From positions 226,446,043 to 226,510,042 of the forward strand of contig NC_061510.1 in assembly GCF_022539505.1 (NCBI RefSeq): DNA of 64,000 bases, written 5' to 3'. The notes below the pieces were generated by a model. That model did no database searches and was not told the DNA's origin. It worked only from the letters and a program-made list of their open reading frames with translations. The DNA is from Lolium rigidum (lineage: Eukaryota > Streptophyta > Magnoliopsida > Poales > Poaceae). How positions within the stretch are numbered: the stretch's first letter is position 1; the number at the start of each line of letters is the position of its first letter. The translations under genes and the position numbers were made by a program. Positions 36,593 through 49,362 of the stretch are shown here, in pieces.

Positions 36593-38325
36593 TTCCATAG
36601 TTGACCTCGTAATGATGGTCTGCTTGCAAGACTTCCAGGAAACAGCGCCACCTCCAAGTGTAAACAAATAACCACTTGTGGCCTTAGTCTCATCAGCATC
36701 AGATATCCAATTTGCATCACTATAACCATCAAGTACCCTTGGATACCCTGTATAGTGAATGCCATAACTCCCAGTGCCTTTTAAATAGCGCAAAACTCTC
36801 TCAAGAGCACGCCAATGAACATCTCCAGGTCTAGACACAAAACGACTGAGTTTACTTACAGCAAAGGAAATGTCAAGCCTCGTGGCGCTGGCTAAATACA
36901 TAAGCGAGCCAATGATCTGCGAGTATCGCAATTGATCTCTAGCAATTCTTTTATTCTTACGAATTATCACACTAGGATCATATGGCGTTGGAGAAGATTT
37001 ACAGTCGCTATACCCGAAGCGACTTAGGATCTTTTCCACATAGTGGGACTGAAGCAATGTAATCCCACCATCGTCATCCTTCAGCAGCTTGATGTTTAAG
37101 ATCACATCGCCTACTCCCAAGTCCTTCATCTCAAAACAACGAGATAGGAACTCCTTGACCTCCTTAATCACAATAAGGTTGGTCCCGAATATCAATATGT
37201 CATCGACATAGAGACAAAGAATAACTCCCTCGCCCCCACCATGGCGATAGTATACACACTTGTCGCCTTCGTTTACAACAAAGCCTTCGACGGTTAAAGT
37301 TCTTTCAAACTTCTCATGCCATCGCTTAGGCGCTTGCTTAAGCCCATATAAAGACTTCAGTAATTTACACACCTTTCCTTCTTGACCATCTACTACAAAT
37401 CCATCAAAGCCGCTCCATATTAATTTCCTCTTCAAGCTCTCCATTTAGAAAAGCAGCCTTAACATCCATTTGATGAACGAGAAGACCATGTCGAGGCAGC
37501 CAAGGATAGTAGCACTCGAATGGTGGTCAATCCGGCAACAGGTGAGTATGTATCAAAGAAATCTTCACCTTCTTCTCGGGTATAACCCTTGGCCACAAGA
37601 CGTGCCTTGTACTTTTCAATAGTACCATCGGGCCTAAGCTTTTTCTTGAACACCCACTTGCATCCTACAGGTTTGCACCCATAAGGACGATCAGTAACCT
37701 CCCAAGTTCCATTAGCTAAGATGGAATCCATCTCGCTACGGACAACTTCCTTCCAGTTGAGTCAGCATCCCGAGATGTATAGGCTTCCGAAATAGAAGTG
37801 GGAGTATCATCCACGAGGTACACAATGAAATCGTGACCAAAGGACTTTGCAGTCCTCTGTCTCTTGCTCCTTTTGGGAGCTTCACTATCATCCTCCACAG
37901 GATTATCAAAGTGTTCTATAGCCATGGTAGGTTCAGGAAATAATTCCCGAGTAGATGAACTTGGCATCTCCTCGAATTGATGAGCTAGACGTTTCTTTCA
38001 TAGGAAAGATGTCCTCAAAGAAAGTCGCATCATTCGACTCCATAATTGTACCAACATGCATGTCAGATACCTCTGATTTTACTATCAAAAATCTGTAGCC
38101 AATCCTATGAAAAGCATATCCCAGAAGAACACAATCCACGGTTTTTGGTCCAAGCTTGCGCTTCTTGGGTATCGGCACATTTACTTTCGCCATACAGCCC
38201 CAAGTTCGTAAGTAAGAGAGTTTCAACGTTTTCCTTTCCCATTCCTCAAAAGGGGTAATGGTTTTGTTCTTTTTGGGGACACGGTTTAGGACATGACATG
38301 CAGTCAATATCGCCTCCCCCACCAT
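36593..38325 (-). pseudogene. Copia pol: end of integrase, reverse transcriptase and RNase H, frameshifted
   Basis: Frames at 38325-37933, 37967-37716, 37731-37459 and 37444-36593. They carry the integrase end (ILTACHVLNRVPKKN), the RT start (NGTWEVTDRPYGCKPVGCKW, YKARLVAKGYTREEG), the catalytic [10 protein letters not shown], and RNase H ([20 protein letters not shown], ending at TRSTME by the gap). At least three frame changes make it non-functional as it stands. Confidence 0.85.
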
Positions 38326-40457
38326 GCCTTGGATAGACCCGATGTATCTAACATGGCGTTAACCAAATCAGTTAGAGTACGGTTCTTTCTTTCGGCCACC
38401 CCATTTGACTGAGGTGAGTTGGGAGGCATCCTCTCATGGATAATACCATGTTCCGCACAAAAAGAATCAAACTCGTTGGAAAAATACTCTCCACCACGAT
38501 CGGACCTTAGCCGTTTGATCTTTCGATCAAGTTGGTTTTCTGCTTCAGCTTTAAAGATTTTGAAGTGATCAAGAGCTTCATCTTTAGATTTCAGAAGGTA
38601 CACATAACAATATCGAGTAGAGTCATCAATTAAAGTCATGAAGTATCTTTTTCCTCCTTTTGTCAATTCACCATTCATTTCACAAAGATCCGAATGTATA
38701 AGCTCCAGCGGTGCCAAGTCTCTTGCCTCCGCAGTCTTGTGAGACTTACGTGGTTGCTTAGCTTGCACACATACTTGGCACTTGGATTTCTTGATAATAG
38801 CAAATTTCGGAATTATATTCATATTCGCTAGCCGCGTCATGCACCCAAAATTAATATGACAAAGTCGTGAATGCCAAATATCGGACTCACTATCATTACA
38901 AACATGATTAATAATTTGAGTACATAAGTCTGACAAAGATAAGCGGAATAAGCCTCCGCACACATAACCCTTTCCAACAAATTGTCCACACTTGGAAATT
39001 ACAACTTTATTGGACTCAAAAACCATCTTAAAACCATCTCGACATAAAAGCGATCCGCTAACGAGATTCTTATTAATGGAAGGAACGTGCTGCACATTCT
39101 TCAGCTGGATGGTTTTTCCCAAAGTAAACTTCAGATCCACCGTACCAACACCACGAACAGAAGCACGTGAGCCGTTTCCCATCAGCACGAAAGAAGTCCT
39201 TGCGACCTGATAAGAAGAAAACATAGAGACATCAGAACATACATGTGTATTGGCTCCGGTGTCTATCCACCAATCAGGAGAATTACATACTGAAAGGACA
39301 ATAGGAGAAGTACCGTACCCAACGTCCTTCATCTCAGTATCAATACCAATAACAACATTTGCGGACTTGTCGTTGTTCTCACGCCGATCATGACGTTCTG
39401 GGCAATCAGGAGCCCAATGTCCATGAGCGCCACAAACATGGCAGTTCCCTTTCTTCTTATAAGGAGTCTTCCTCTTAAAGTTGGTTGAGTTGGAGGCTTT
39501 GTTCTTCACGTCAAACTTGCCTTTTCCATTGTTCTTATTCTTAGACTTGTGAGATTGGAAGTTCTTCTTCTGTACCACATTGGCACTAGAAACTCCCTCA
39601 AAACTACGAGTGCGTGTGTCCTTTGCTCTCGCCTTCTCTTCCACATGAAGCGAGCCAATGAGATCCGAAACGGAAAACTCTTGTCTCTTATGTTTCAGAG
39701 AAGTAGCAAAGTTCCTCCACGAAGGAGGAAGCTTGGCAATAATGCCACCGGCCACAAATTTGTCCAGCAAGGTACACTTAAACTGCTCGAGTTCTTTGGC
39801 AAGGGACTGAATCTCATGAGCCTGCTCAACCACGGAGCGCTCATCATTCATCCTGTATTCATAGTATTGCTCCATGACATACAGTTCAGTGCCAGCATCC
39901 GAGACCCCAAATTTGGCCTCGAGCGCATCCCACGCATCTTTACCATGGTCGAAAGCCATGTACGGGTCAACAATGTTGTCCCCAAGAATGCTGAACAAGG
40001 CTGCCTTAAACATGGCGTCGACCTTCTCAAACTTTTCCTGCTCCTCTGCAGAGAGAGGCCCCTCAGGTCTAGCATCTGTGGCGCTAAAACAGCCTAGGTT
40101 TGTAAACCATAGAACTGCCTTTGTGCGCCACCTCTTGTAATGCATACCATCAAAGAGGGGAGGTCGAGTAGCGGCAGCAACGCTGCTTGAATTGATTTGC
40201 CTATAATCAGGTTTTTGGATTGTTGAATATATAAGCAAATATCCATATGAAATAATCCGTATAAGTAAATAATAAATCATGACTACGAAAATAACAAATA
40301 AACTAATCATGCAGACTAGTAAGGTAGATGAACAGATCACATCTAAACAAGATAAACTGATCGCATCTACCACACAAACTAGAAGAAGAAACTCTAACAG
40401 AAACTGAAAGAGAGACGACAAGATCACATACTTTGCAGCATCGTCGTTGTCGCCCAT
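38304..40457 (-). CDS. Copia gag-protease-integrase frame with an in-frame intron-like segment
   Basis: Open from the ATG at 40457 to 38304. After MGDNDDAAK there are 77 codons of hydrophobic, T-rich sequence (40431-40201) bounded by GTATGTG and ATTATAG, which look like an intron. Then come gag (LFDGMHYKRWRTKAVLWFTN), a CCHC knuckle CHVCGAHGHWAPDC, protease WWIDTGANTHVCSD, the integrase HHCC region (WHSRLCHINFG, CQVCVQAK) and core residues in HSDLCE, SDRGGEYFS and NGVAERKN. I prefer the 40457 start; the frame stays open upstream to 40808, but that part is leader/LTR sequence. Confidence 0.8.
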   Translation of the reverse strand: MGDNDDAAKYVILSSLFQFLLEFLLLVCVVDAISLSCLDVICSSTLLVCMISLFVIFVVMIYYLLIRIISYGYLLIYSTIQKPDYRQINSSSVAAATRPPLFDGMHYKRWRTKAVLWFTNLGCFSATDARPEGPLSAEEQEKFEKVDAMFKAALFSILGDNIVDPYMAFDHGKDAWDALEAKFGVSDAGTELYVMEQYYEYRMNDERSVVEQAHEIQSLAKELEQFKCTLLDKFVAGGIIAKLPPSWRNFATSLKHKRQEFSVSDLIGSLHVEEKARAKDTRTRSFEGVSSANVVQKKNFQSHKSKNKNNGKGKFDVKNKASNSTNFKRKTPYKKKGNCHVCGAHGHWAPDCPERHDRRENNDKSANVVIGIDTEMKDVGYGTSPIVLSVCNSPDWWIDTGANTHVCSDVSMFSSYQVARTSFVLMGNGSRASVRGVGTVDLKFTLGKTIQLKNVQHVPSINKNLVSGSLLCRDGFKMVFESNKVVISKCGQFVGKGYVCGGLFRLSLSDLCTQIINHVCNDSESDIWHSRLCHINFGCMTRLANMNIIPKFAIIKKSKCQVCVQAKQPRKSHKTAEARDLAPLELIHSDLCEMNGELTKGGKRYFMTLIDDSTRYCYVYLLKSKDEALDHFKIFKAEAENQLDRKIKRLRSDRGGEYFSNEFDSFCAEHGIIHERMPPNSPQSNGVAERKNRTLTDLVNAMLDTSGLSKAWWGRRY

Positions 40458-41196
40458 GTTGATGTTGCCGAAGAAGTCGCTGAGGTCCGGGAAGAAGTTG
40501 TCGGTGTGGAGGAACTCGTCGTCCGATGACGACGTCGTGATGCCAGTAGTCGCGCCGGAGCGCTCCCCAAAAACATGATTGCCCCTCACCCGTACAGGTT
40601 CACGAGAGGCAGGGTTCCGGAGGCCTACTGTCCCGGCAGTCGGTGCACGCCGACGGACGGGATGAGGAAGACGAAGGCGGCGGCGCAATGAACTGGAAAC
40701 AGGTAGTAGCGTATGCGTCTGGTACAGACTAGGGTTGGAGTCCGCGCTTATATAGTGCGGTTCGGGAAGGTCGTGGGGCGCAGCCCACGTCCGAGTCGGC
40801 ACAGCCACGGTCCAGAAAAACCGGAAGGCAAAACGGCTGAGTAACGCGTCCGTTAATGACTCGAAATTGATTACACAATTAATTTCCCAAACAGCAAAAA
40901 GATAAGCTCGGGTCGGCGAGATTCCCGCAACCCACGGCGCATCGTGACGTGTCGTGACGAGGCGAGGCGAGGCGGGCGGCGGAGGAGGAGGAGTGCGCGA
41001 GGGATCTCTCTCTTCTCACTCACTTACTAGGACTAGAACAGCCCACCTTATATACCACTCCAACTCTCTCCCAACTAGCAATGTGGGACTAAACTTTAGC
41101 TCCCACTAGTGCTGCCACTGATTAATGGAATGGGCCATGTGAGTTTCAGAATTTGATAATGGACCATGGGCCAAAGGCCAAATGCCCCAAATTCCA
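40458..41196 (-). repeat. Copia 5' LTR and leader
   Basis: On the minus strand it starts TGGAATTTGGGGCATTTGG, with a TATATAA-type box near 41050 and another TATATAAG near 40750. It is GC-rich towards gag. The LTR/leader border is not resolved because no partner LTR is visible. Confidence 0.55.
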
Positions 41197-42775
41197 GCAA
41201 TTGTTGTGCTCATATAGATCATGTTTAAGCTCTTGCATCATGTACCTTGTACCCATTAATGAATAACTACATAGAGCTTGTTAAAATTTGGTTTGCATGA
41301 TTGATCTCTAGAGTCTAGATATTTTCTGGTTAAGGTGTTTGAACAACAAGGAAGACGATGTAAAGTCTTATAATGCTTGCAATATGTTCTTATGTAAGCC
41401 TTGCTGTAACTTTTTGTACTTGAGTTTGCTTCAAACAACCTTGCTAGCCTAGCCTTGTATTGAGAGGAATTCTTCTCATGCATCCAAATCCTTGAGCCAA
41501 TAACCATGCCATTTGTGTCCACCATACCTACCTACCACATGGTATTTCTCTGCCATTCCAAAGTACATTACTTGAGTGCTACCTTTAAAATTCTATTCTT
41601 TGTCTTTGCAATATATAGCTCATGGGAAAAATAGCTTAAAAACTATTGTGGTGAAGAATATGTACTTATGTGTCTTATTTCTTAATAAGTTGCTTGTTGA
41701 GCGGTAGCCATGTTTCTGGGGACGCCATCAACTTTTACCTTTGTTGAATATCATGTGAGTTGCTATGCATGTTCGTCTTGTCTGAAGTAAGAGCGATTTT
41801 CATGATCAAATGGTTTGAGTATGCATACTGTTAGAGAAGAACATTGGGCCGCTAACTAAAGCCATGATTCATGGTGGAAGTTTCAGTTTGTACAATTAAT
41901 CCTCAATCTCTTATGAGAATATTAACTGTTGTTGAATGCTTATGCATTAAAGAGGAGTCCATTATCTGTTGTCTATGTTGTCCCGGTATGGATGTCTAAG
42001 TTGAGAATAATCAAAAGCGAGAAATACAATGCGAGCTTTCTCCTTAGACCTTTGTACAGGCGGCATAGAGGTACCCCTTTGTGACACTTGGTTGAAACAT
42101 ATGTTATGCAATGATAATCCATGTTAATCCAAACTAATTAGGACAAGGTGCGAGCACTATTGGTATACTATGCATGAGGCTTGCAACTTATAAGATGTCT
42201 TATACATAACACATATGCTTTATTACTACCGTTGACAAAATTGTTTCTTGTTTTCAAAATAAAGCTCTAGCACAAATATAGTAATCAATGCTTCCCTCTG
42301 CGAAGGGCCAATCTTTTACTTTATTGTTGAGTCAGTTTGCCTATTCTTTCTATCCCAAAGCAAACACTTGTATCAACTGCGTGCATTGATTCTTACATGT
42401 TTACTTATTGCACTTGTTATATTACTTTGTGTTGACAATTATCCATGAGATATATATGTTGAAGTTGAAAGCAACCGCTGAAACTTATATCATCCTTTGT
42501 GTTGCTTCAATGCCTTTACTTTGAATTTATTGCTTTATGAGTAACTCTTATGCAAGTCTTATTGATGCTTGTCTTGAAAGTATTATTCATGAAAAGTCTT
42601 TGCTATATGATTCATTTGTTTACTCATTATCTTTACCATTGCTTTGAATCACTTCATTCATCTCATATGCTTTACAATAGTATTGATCAAGATTATGATA
42701 GCATGTCACTTCAGAAATTATCCTTGTTATCGTTTACCTACTCGAGGGCGAGTAGGAACTAAGCTTGGGGATGCT
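41197..42775 (+). other. G2 3' internal region, right part
   Basis: Aligns with about 33375-34800 upstream and, inverted, with 46773-48300 of G4. No coding frame. Ends with AAGCTTGGGGATGCT against the LTR. Confidence 0.75.
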
Positions 42776-44255
42776 TGATACGTCCCAAACGTATCTATAA
42801 TTTCTGATGTTCCATGCTTGTTTTATGACAATACCTACATGTTTTGTTCACACTTTATATCGTTTTGATGCATTTTCCGGAACTAACCTATTGACGAGAT
42901 GCCGAAGTGCCAGTTCTTGTTTTCTGCTGTTTTTGGTTTCAGAAATCCTAGTAAGGAAATATTCTCGGAATCGGACGAAATCAACGCCCAGCATCTTAGA
43001 AATCCACGAAGCTTCCAGAACACCCAAGAGCCACCAGAGGGGAGCCCTGGGGGGCCCACACGTGTGGCCGGCGCGGCCAGGGGGTAGGGCGCGCCCCCCT
43101 AGTGTGTGGTCCCACCAGGACTCCACGGACCTTGCCCTTCCGCCTACTTAAAGCCTCCGTCGCGAAAACCCTATACGGAAAAGCCACGGTACGAGAAACC
43201 TTCCAGAGCCGCCGCCATCGCGAAGCCAAGATGCGGGGACAGCGAGTCTCGTTCCGGCACGCCGCCGGGACGGGGAAGTGCCCCGGAAGGCATCTCCATC
43301 AACACCACCGTCATCTTCATCAACAGTTGCTGTCTCCCATGAGGAGGGAGTAGTTCTCCATCGAGGCTAAGGGCTGTACCGGTAGCTATGTGGTTAATCT
43401 CTCTCCTATGTACTTCAATACAATGATCTCATGAGCTGCCTTACATGATTGAGATTCATATGAGTTTTGTATCACTATTCATCTATGTGTTACTCTAGTA
43501 ATGTTATTAAAGTACTCTATTCCTCCTCCACGGTGTAATGGTGACAGTGTGTGCATCGTGTAGTACTTGGCGTAGGTTATGATTGTAATCTCTTGTAGAT
43601 TATGAAGTTAATTATTGCTATGATAGTATTGATGTGATCTATTCCTCCTTCATAGTGTGATGGTGACGGTGTGCATGCTATGTTAGTACTTGGTGTAATT
43701 GCAATGATCTATCATGCACTCTAAGGTTATTTAAATATGAACATTGAATGTTGTGGAGCTTGTTAACTCCGGCATTGAGGTGCTCTTGTAGCCCTACGCA
43801 ATTAGTGGTGTTCATCATCCAACAAAAGAGTGTAGAGTGGTTTTATTATGTGATCAAAGTTGAGAGTGTCCACTAGTGAAAGTATGATCCCTAGGCCTTG
43901 CTTCTAAGCATCGAAACTCCGTTTATTTACTGTTCTGTTGCATGTTTACTCGCTGCCATATTTTATTCAGATTGTTATTACCACTCATATACATCCATAT
44001 TACGTGTATTTCACTATCTCTTCGCCGAACTAGTGCACCTATACATCTGACAAGTGTATTAGGTGTGTTGGGGACACAAGAGACTTCTTGTATCGTGATT
44101 GCAGGGTTGCTTGAGAGGGATATCTTTGACCTCTTCCTCCCTGAGTTCGATCAACCTTGGGTGATCCACTTAAGGGAAACTTGCTGCTGTTCTACAAACC
44201 TCTGCTCTTGGAGGCCCAACGCTGTCTACAAGAATAGAAGCACCCGTAGACATCA
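42776..44255 (+). repeat. G2 3' LTR (1,480 bp)
   Basis: TGATACGTCC...GTAGACATCA, pairs with 29500-30970. Followed by CCCAC. Confidence 0.88.
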
Positions 44256-44260
44256 CCCAC

Positions 44261-44556
44261 CCAGGCCGCGCGGCCCTGTGGTCTGGGCGCCTCGTCGCCC
44301 CACTTCGTATCCCCTTCGGTCTTCTGGAAGCTCCGTGGAAAAATAAGACCCTGGGCATTGATTTCGTCCAATTCCGAGAATATTTCCATTGTAGGATTTC
44401 TGAAACCAAAAACAGCAACTGGCTCTTCGGCATCTCGTCAATAGGTTATTGCCGGAAAATGCATATAAATGATATAAAGTGTGTATAAAACATGTGAGTA
44501 TCATCATAAAAGTAGCATGGAACATAAGAAATTATAGATACGTTTGAGACGTATCA
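44261..44556 (-). repeat. G3 3' LTR, segment 3 of 3
   Basis: Resumes the G3 LTR after the G2 insertion and ends GACGTATCA at 44556, followed by the interior AGCATCCCCAAGCTT. Confidence 0.85.
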
Positions 44557-45171
44557 AGCATCCCCAAGCTTAGTTCCAACTCGCCCTCGAGTAGGTAAAC
44601 GATAACAAAGATAATTTCTGAAGTAACATGCTATCATAATCTTGATCAATACTATTGTAAATCATATGAGATGAATGCAGTGATTCGAAGCAATGGTAAA
44701 GACAATGATTAAACAACTGAATCATATAGCAAAGACTTTTCATGAATAGTACTTTCAAGACAAGCATCTATAAGACTTGCATAAGAGTTAACTCATAAAG
44801 CAATAGATTCTTAGTAGAAAGCTTTGAAGCAACACAAAGGAAGATATAAGTTTCAGCGAGTTGCTTTCAACTTCAACATGTATATCTCATGGATAATTGT
44901 CAACACAAAGTAATATGATGAATGCAAATAAGCAAGTATGTAGGAATCAATGCACACAGTTGATACAAGTGTTTGCTTCTAAGATAGAAAGAAGTAGGTA
45001 AACTGACTCAACATAAAGTAGAAGATAGGCCCATCGCAGAGGGAAGCATGGATTACTATTTTTGTGCTCGAGCTTTTATTTTGAAAACATAGAAACAATT
45101 TTGTCAACGGTAGTAATAAATCATATGTGTTATGTATAAGACATCTTATAAGTTGCAAGCCTCATGCATAG
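44557..45171 (-). other. G3 interior, 3' end
   Basis: Matches 46773-47370 of G4. Non-coding. Stops at GCATAG, where G4 begins after ATTAC. Confidence 0.8.
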
Positions 45172-45176
45172 ATTAC

Positions 45177-46772
45177 TGATGCGTGTAGTTGACACGTCCG
45201 TTGGGAACCCCAAGAGGAAGGTGTGATGCGCACAGTAGCAAGTTTTCCCTCAGAAAGAAACCAAGGTTTATCGAACCAGGAGGAGCCAAGAAGCACGTTG
45301 AAGGTTGATGGCGGAGGAGTGTAGTGCGGCGCAACACCAGGGATTCCGGCGCCAACGTGGAACCTGCACAACATAATCACAGAACTTTGCCCCAACGTAA
45401 CAGCGAAGTTGTCAATCTCACCGGCTTGCCGTAAACAAAGGATTAGATGTATAGTGTGGATGATGATGGTTGTTTGCGAAGAACAGTAAAGAACAATTGC
45501 AACAGTTTGTATTTCAGATGTAAAGAATATGACCGGGGTCCACAGTTCACTAGGGGTGTCTCTCCCATAAGATAGCAGATGTTGGGTGAACAAATTACAG
45601 TTGGGCAATTGACAAATAAAGAAGGCATAACAATGCACATACATATATCATGATGAGTACTATGAGATTTAATCAGGGCATTACGACAAAGTACATAGAC
45701 CGCTATCCGGCATGCATCTATGCCTAAAAAGTCCACCTTCGGGTTATCATCCGAACCCCCTCCGAGTATTAAGTTGTAAACAACAGACAATTGCATTAAG
45801 TATGGTGCGTAATGTAATCAACACAAATATCCTTAGACAAAGCATCGATGTTTTATCCCTAGTGGCAACAGCACATCCACAACCTTAAAACTTTCTGTCA
45901 CTGTCCTAGATTTAATGGAGGCATGAACCCACTATCGAGCATAAATACTCCCTCTTGGAGTCACAAGTATCAACTAGTCCAGAGCCTCTACTAGCAACGG
46001 AGAGCATGCAAGAACATAAATAACATATATGATAGATTGATAATCAACTTGACATAGTATTCAATATTCATCGGATCCCAACAAACACACCATGTAGGAT
46101 TACAAATAGATGATCTTGATCATGATAGGCAGCTCACAAGATCTAACATGATAGCACAATGAGGAGAAGACGACCATCTAGCTACTGCTATGGACCCATA
46201 GTCCAGGGGTGAACTACTCACAAATCGATCCGGAGGCGATCATGGCGATGAAGAGACCTCCGGGAGATGATTCCCCTCTCCGGCAGGGTGCCGGGGGCGA
46301 TCTCCTGAATCCCCGAGATGGGATTGGCGGCGGCGGCGTCTCTGGAAGGTTTTCCGTATCGTGGCTCTCGGTACTGGGGGTTTCGCGACGGAGGCTTTAA
46401 GTAGGCGGCAGGGCAGGTCAAGAGGCTCCACGGGGGCCCCACAGAACAGGGCCGCGCGGGCCCCTTGCTGGCCGCGCCGCCCTGGTGTCTGGCCACCTCG
46501 TGGCCCCACTTCGTATGTCCTCCGGTCTTCTGGAAGCTTCGTGCAAAAATAGGACCCTGGGCGTTGATTTCGTCCAATTCCGAGAATATTTCCTTACTAG
46601 GATTTCTGAAACCAAAAACAGCAGAAAACAGCAACTGGCTCTTCGGCATCTCGTCAATAGGTTAGTGCCACAAAATGCATAATAATGACATATAATGTGT
46701 ATAAAACATGTGAGTATCATCATAAAAGTAGCATGGAACACAAGAAATTATAGATACGTTTGGGACGTATCA
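45177..46772 (-). repeat. G4 3' LTR (1,596 bp)
   Basis: Same LTR family as G3. Tips TGATACGTCC (46772) and ACACGCATCA (45177). Confidence 0.85.
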
Positions 46773-49362
46773 AGCATCCCCAAGCTTAATTCCTACTCGC
46801 CCTCGAGTAGGTAAACGATAACAAAGATAATTTCTGAAGTGACATGCTATCATAATCTTGATCATACTATTGTAAAGCATATGAGATGAATGCAGCGATT
46901 CGAAGCAATGATGAAGATAATGAGTAAACTAATGAATCATATAGCAAAGACTTTTAATGAATAATACTTTCAAGACAAGCATCAATAAGACTTGCATAAG
47001 AGTTACTCATAAAGCAATAAATTCGAAGTAAAGGCATTGAAGCAAGACAAAGGAAGATAAAAGTTTCAGCGGTTGCTTTCAACTTCATCATGGATAATTG
47101 TCAACACAAAGCAATATAACAAGTGCAATAAGTAAACATGTAAGAATCAATGCACACAGTTGACACAAGTGTTTGCTTCTAAGATAGAAGGAATGGGTAA
47201 ACTGACTCAACAATAAAGTAAAAGATAGGCCCTTCGCGAGAGGAAGCATTGATTACTATATTTGTGCTAGAGCTTTTCATTTTGAAAACAAGAAACAATT
47301 TTGTCAACGGTAGTAATAAAGCATATGAGTTATGTATAAGACATCTTATAAGTTGCAAGCCTCATGCATAGTATACTAATAGTGCTCGCACCTTGTCCTA
47401 ATTAGCTTGGGTTAACACGGATTATCATTGCATAGCATATGTTTCAACCAAGTGTCACAAAGGGGTACCTCTATGCCGCCTGTACAAAGGTCTAAGGAGA
47501 AAGCTCGCATTGGATTTCTCGCTTTTGATTATTCTCAACTTAGACATCCATACCGGGACAACATAGACAATAGATAATGGACTCCTCTTTAATGCATAAG
47601 CATTAACCAGTTAATATTCTCATAAGAGATTGAGGATTTAGTTGTCCACACTGAAATTTCCACCATGAATCATGGCTTTAGTTAGCGGCCCAATGTTCTT
47701 CTCTAACAGTATGCATACTCAAACCATTTGATTGTGAAAACCGCCCTTACTTCAGACAAGACGAACATGCATAGCAACTCACATGATATTCAACAAAGGT
47801 AAAAGAGTTGATGGCATCCCCGGAAAACATGGTTACCGCTCAACAAGCAAGTTACTAAGAAATAAGACACATAAGTACATATTCTTCACCACGATAGTTT
47901 TTAAGCTATTTTGTCCCATGAGCTATATATTGCAAAGGCAAAGAATATAAATTTTAAAGGTAGCACTCAAGTAATGTACTTTGGAATGGCGGAGAAATAC
48001 CATGTGGTAGGGTAGGTATGGTGGACACAAGTGGCATGGTTATTGGCTCAAGGATTTGGATGCACGAGAAGAATTCCTCTCAATACAAGGCTAGGCTAGC
48101 AAGGTTGTTTGAAGCAAACTCAAGTATAAAAGGTGCAGCCAAGCTCACATATGAACATATTGTAACTATTATAAGACTTCATATTGTCTCCTTGTTGTTC
48201 AAACACCTCAACCAGGAAATATCTAGACTCTAGAGATCAATCATGCAAACCAAATTTTAACAAGCTCTATGTAGTTATTCATTAATGAGTACAAGGTACA
48301 TGATGCAAGAGCTTAAACAAGATCTATATGAGCACAACAATTGCCAAGTATCACATTATTCAAGACATTTTACCATTTACCACATGCGGCATTTTCTGTT
48401 TCCAACCATATAATAATGAATGAAGTAGTTGAACTTTCGCAATGAACATTAAAGATGAAGCTAAGAACACATGTGTTCATACGAAACAGCAGAGCGTGTC
48501 TCTCTCCCAAACAAAGAATTCTAGGATCCGATTTATTCAAACGAAAACAAAAATAAAAACAAACAGACGCTCCAAGTAAAGCACATAAGATGTGACGGAA
48601 TAAAAATATAGTTTCACTAGAGGAACCTGATAAGTTGTCGATGAAGAAGGGATGCCTTGGGCATCCCCAAGCTTAGAAAGCTTGAGTCTTCTTAAAATAT
48701 GCAGGGATGAACCACGGGGGCATCCCCAAGCTTTGACTTTTCACTCTTCTTGATCATATTGTATCATCCCCCTCTCTTGACCCTTGAAAACTTGCTCCAC
48801 ACCAAACTCGAAACAAACTCATTAGAGGGTCAGTGCATAATTCATATATTCAGAGGTGACATAATCATTCTTAACACTTCTGGACATTGCACAAAGCTAC
48901 TGAAAGTTAATGGAACAAAGAATTCCATCAAACATAGTAAAACAGGCAATGCGAAATAAAAGGCAGAATCTGTCAAAACAGAACAGTTCGTAAAGACGAA
49001 TTTTAAAGTAGCACCAGACTTGCTCAGATGAAAATGCCCAAATTGAATGAAAGTTGCGTACATATCTGTGGATCACGCACGTAAATTGGCAGATTTTTTT
49101 GATTTTTCTACAGGGACTACTGCTCAAATTCGTGACAGCAAGAAATCTGTTCCTGAGCAGTAATCCAAATCTAGTATTGGCTTTACTATCAAAGACTTTA
49201 CTTGGCACAACAATGCAATAAAATAAAGATAAGGGGAGGTCGCTACAGTAGTAAACAACTTCCAAAACTCAAATATAAAATAAAGTGCAGAAGTAAAATA
49301 ATGGGTTGTCTCCCATAAGCGCTTTTCTTTAACGCCTTTCAGCTAGGCGCAGAAAGTGTGTA
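46773..49362 (-). other. G4 3' internal non-coding region
   Basis: Homologous to 747-3313 (G1) and 31850-34800 (G2), including the hairpin at about 48649-48667 and the CTACTGTAGC...TTATTGCATTGTTGTGCC stretch. No supported reading frame. Confidence 0.7.

Larger units (their letters stand above)
36591..41196 (-). mobile_element. Copia retrotransposon, 3' end lost in the gap
   Basis: Minus-strand Copia with gag, protease, integrase, reverse transcriptase and most of RNase H. Its 5' LTR/leader occupies about 40460-41196. The right boundary (ATTCCA ending at 41196) is where G2 interior sequence resumes with GCAATTGTTGTG. The GCAAT at 41197-41201 would be the target duplication, but the partner is in the gap. 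I could not identify the primer site. Lineage uncertain (Ivana/Bianca-like by its MGDN start). Confidence 0.8.
29500..44255 (+). mobile_element. G2: non-autonomous Gypsy element with internal insertions
   Basis: 5' LTR 29500-30970 and 3' LTR 42776-44255 share the same LTR subtype. They are bounded by a perfect CCCAC target duplication (29495-29499 and 44256-44260), which also fixes the LTR ends as TGATAC...GACATCA. The interior has a tRNA-Asp primer site, ORF-X and a 3' non-coding region. Between 34801 and 41196 lie a second-subtype LTR, an assembly gap and a Copia. Confidence 0.85.
19969..45171 (-). mobile_element. G3: Gypsy element in pieces (3' LTR split twice, start of interior)
   Basis: The 3' LTR consists of 19969-20078, 28381-29499 and 44261-44556 (about 1,525 bp after removing the inserts). 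615 bases of 3' interior follow (44557-45171). The same LTR and interior are present uninterrupted in G4 (45177-47370), which proves the joins. The outer end reads TGGCGTGTAG, where G4 has TGATGCGTGTAG. The remainder lies beyond G4 and the right edge. Confidence 0.85.

Noticed and set aside
40458..40808. N-terminal extension of the Copia gag frame upstream of 40457
   Set aside because: It is leader/LTR sequence with a TATA box nearby; the MGDN start matches the related remnant at 5836.
44557..46772. Interpretation of G3/G4 as a tandem LTR-interior-LTR array from unequal recombination
   Set aside because: The break at GCATAG/ATTAC lies within the interior and is followed by a full LTR tip, which fits nested insertion better; the right end would decide.
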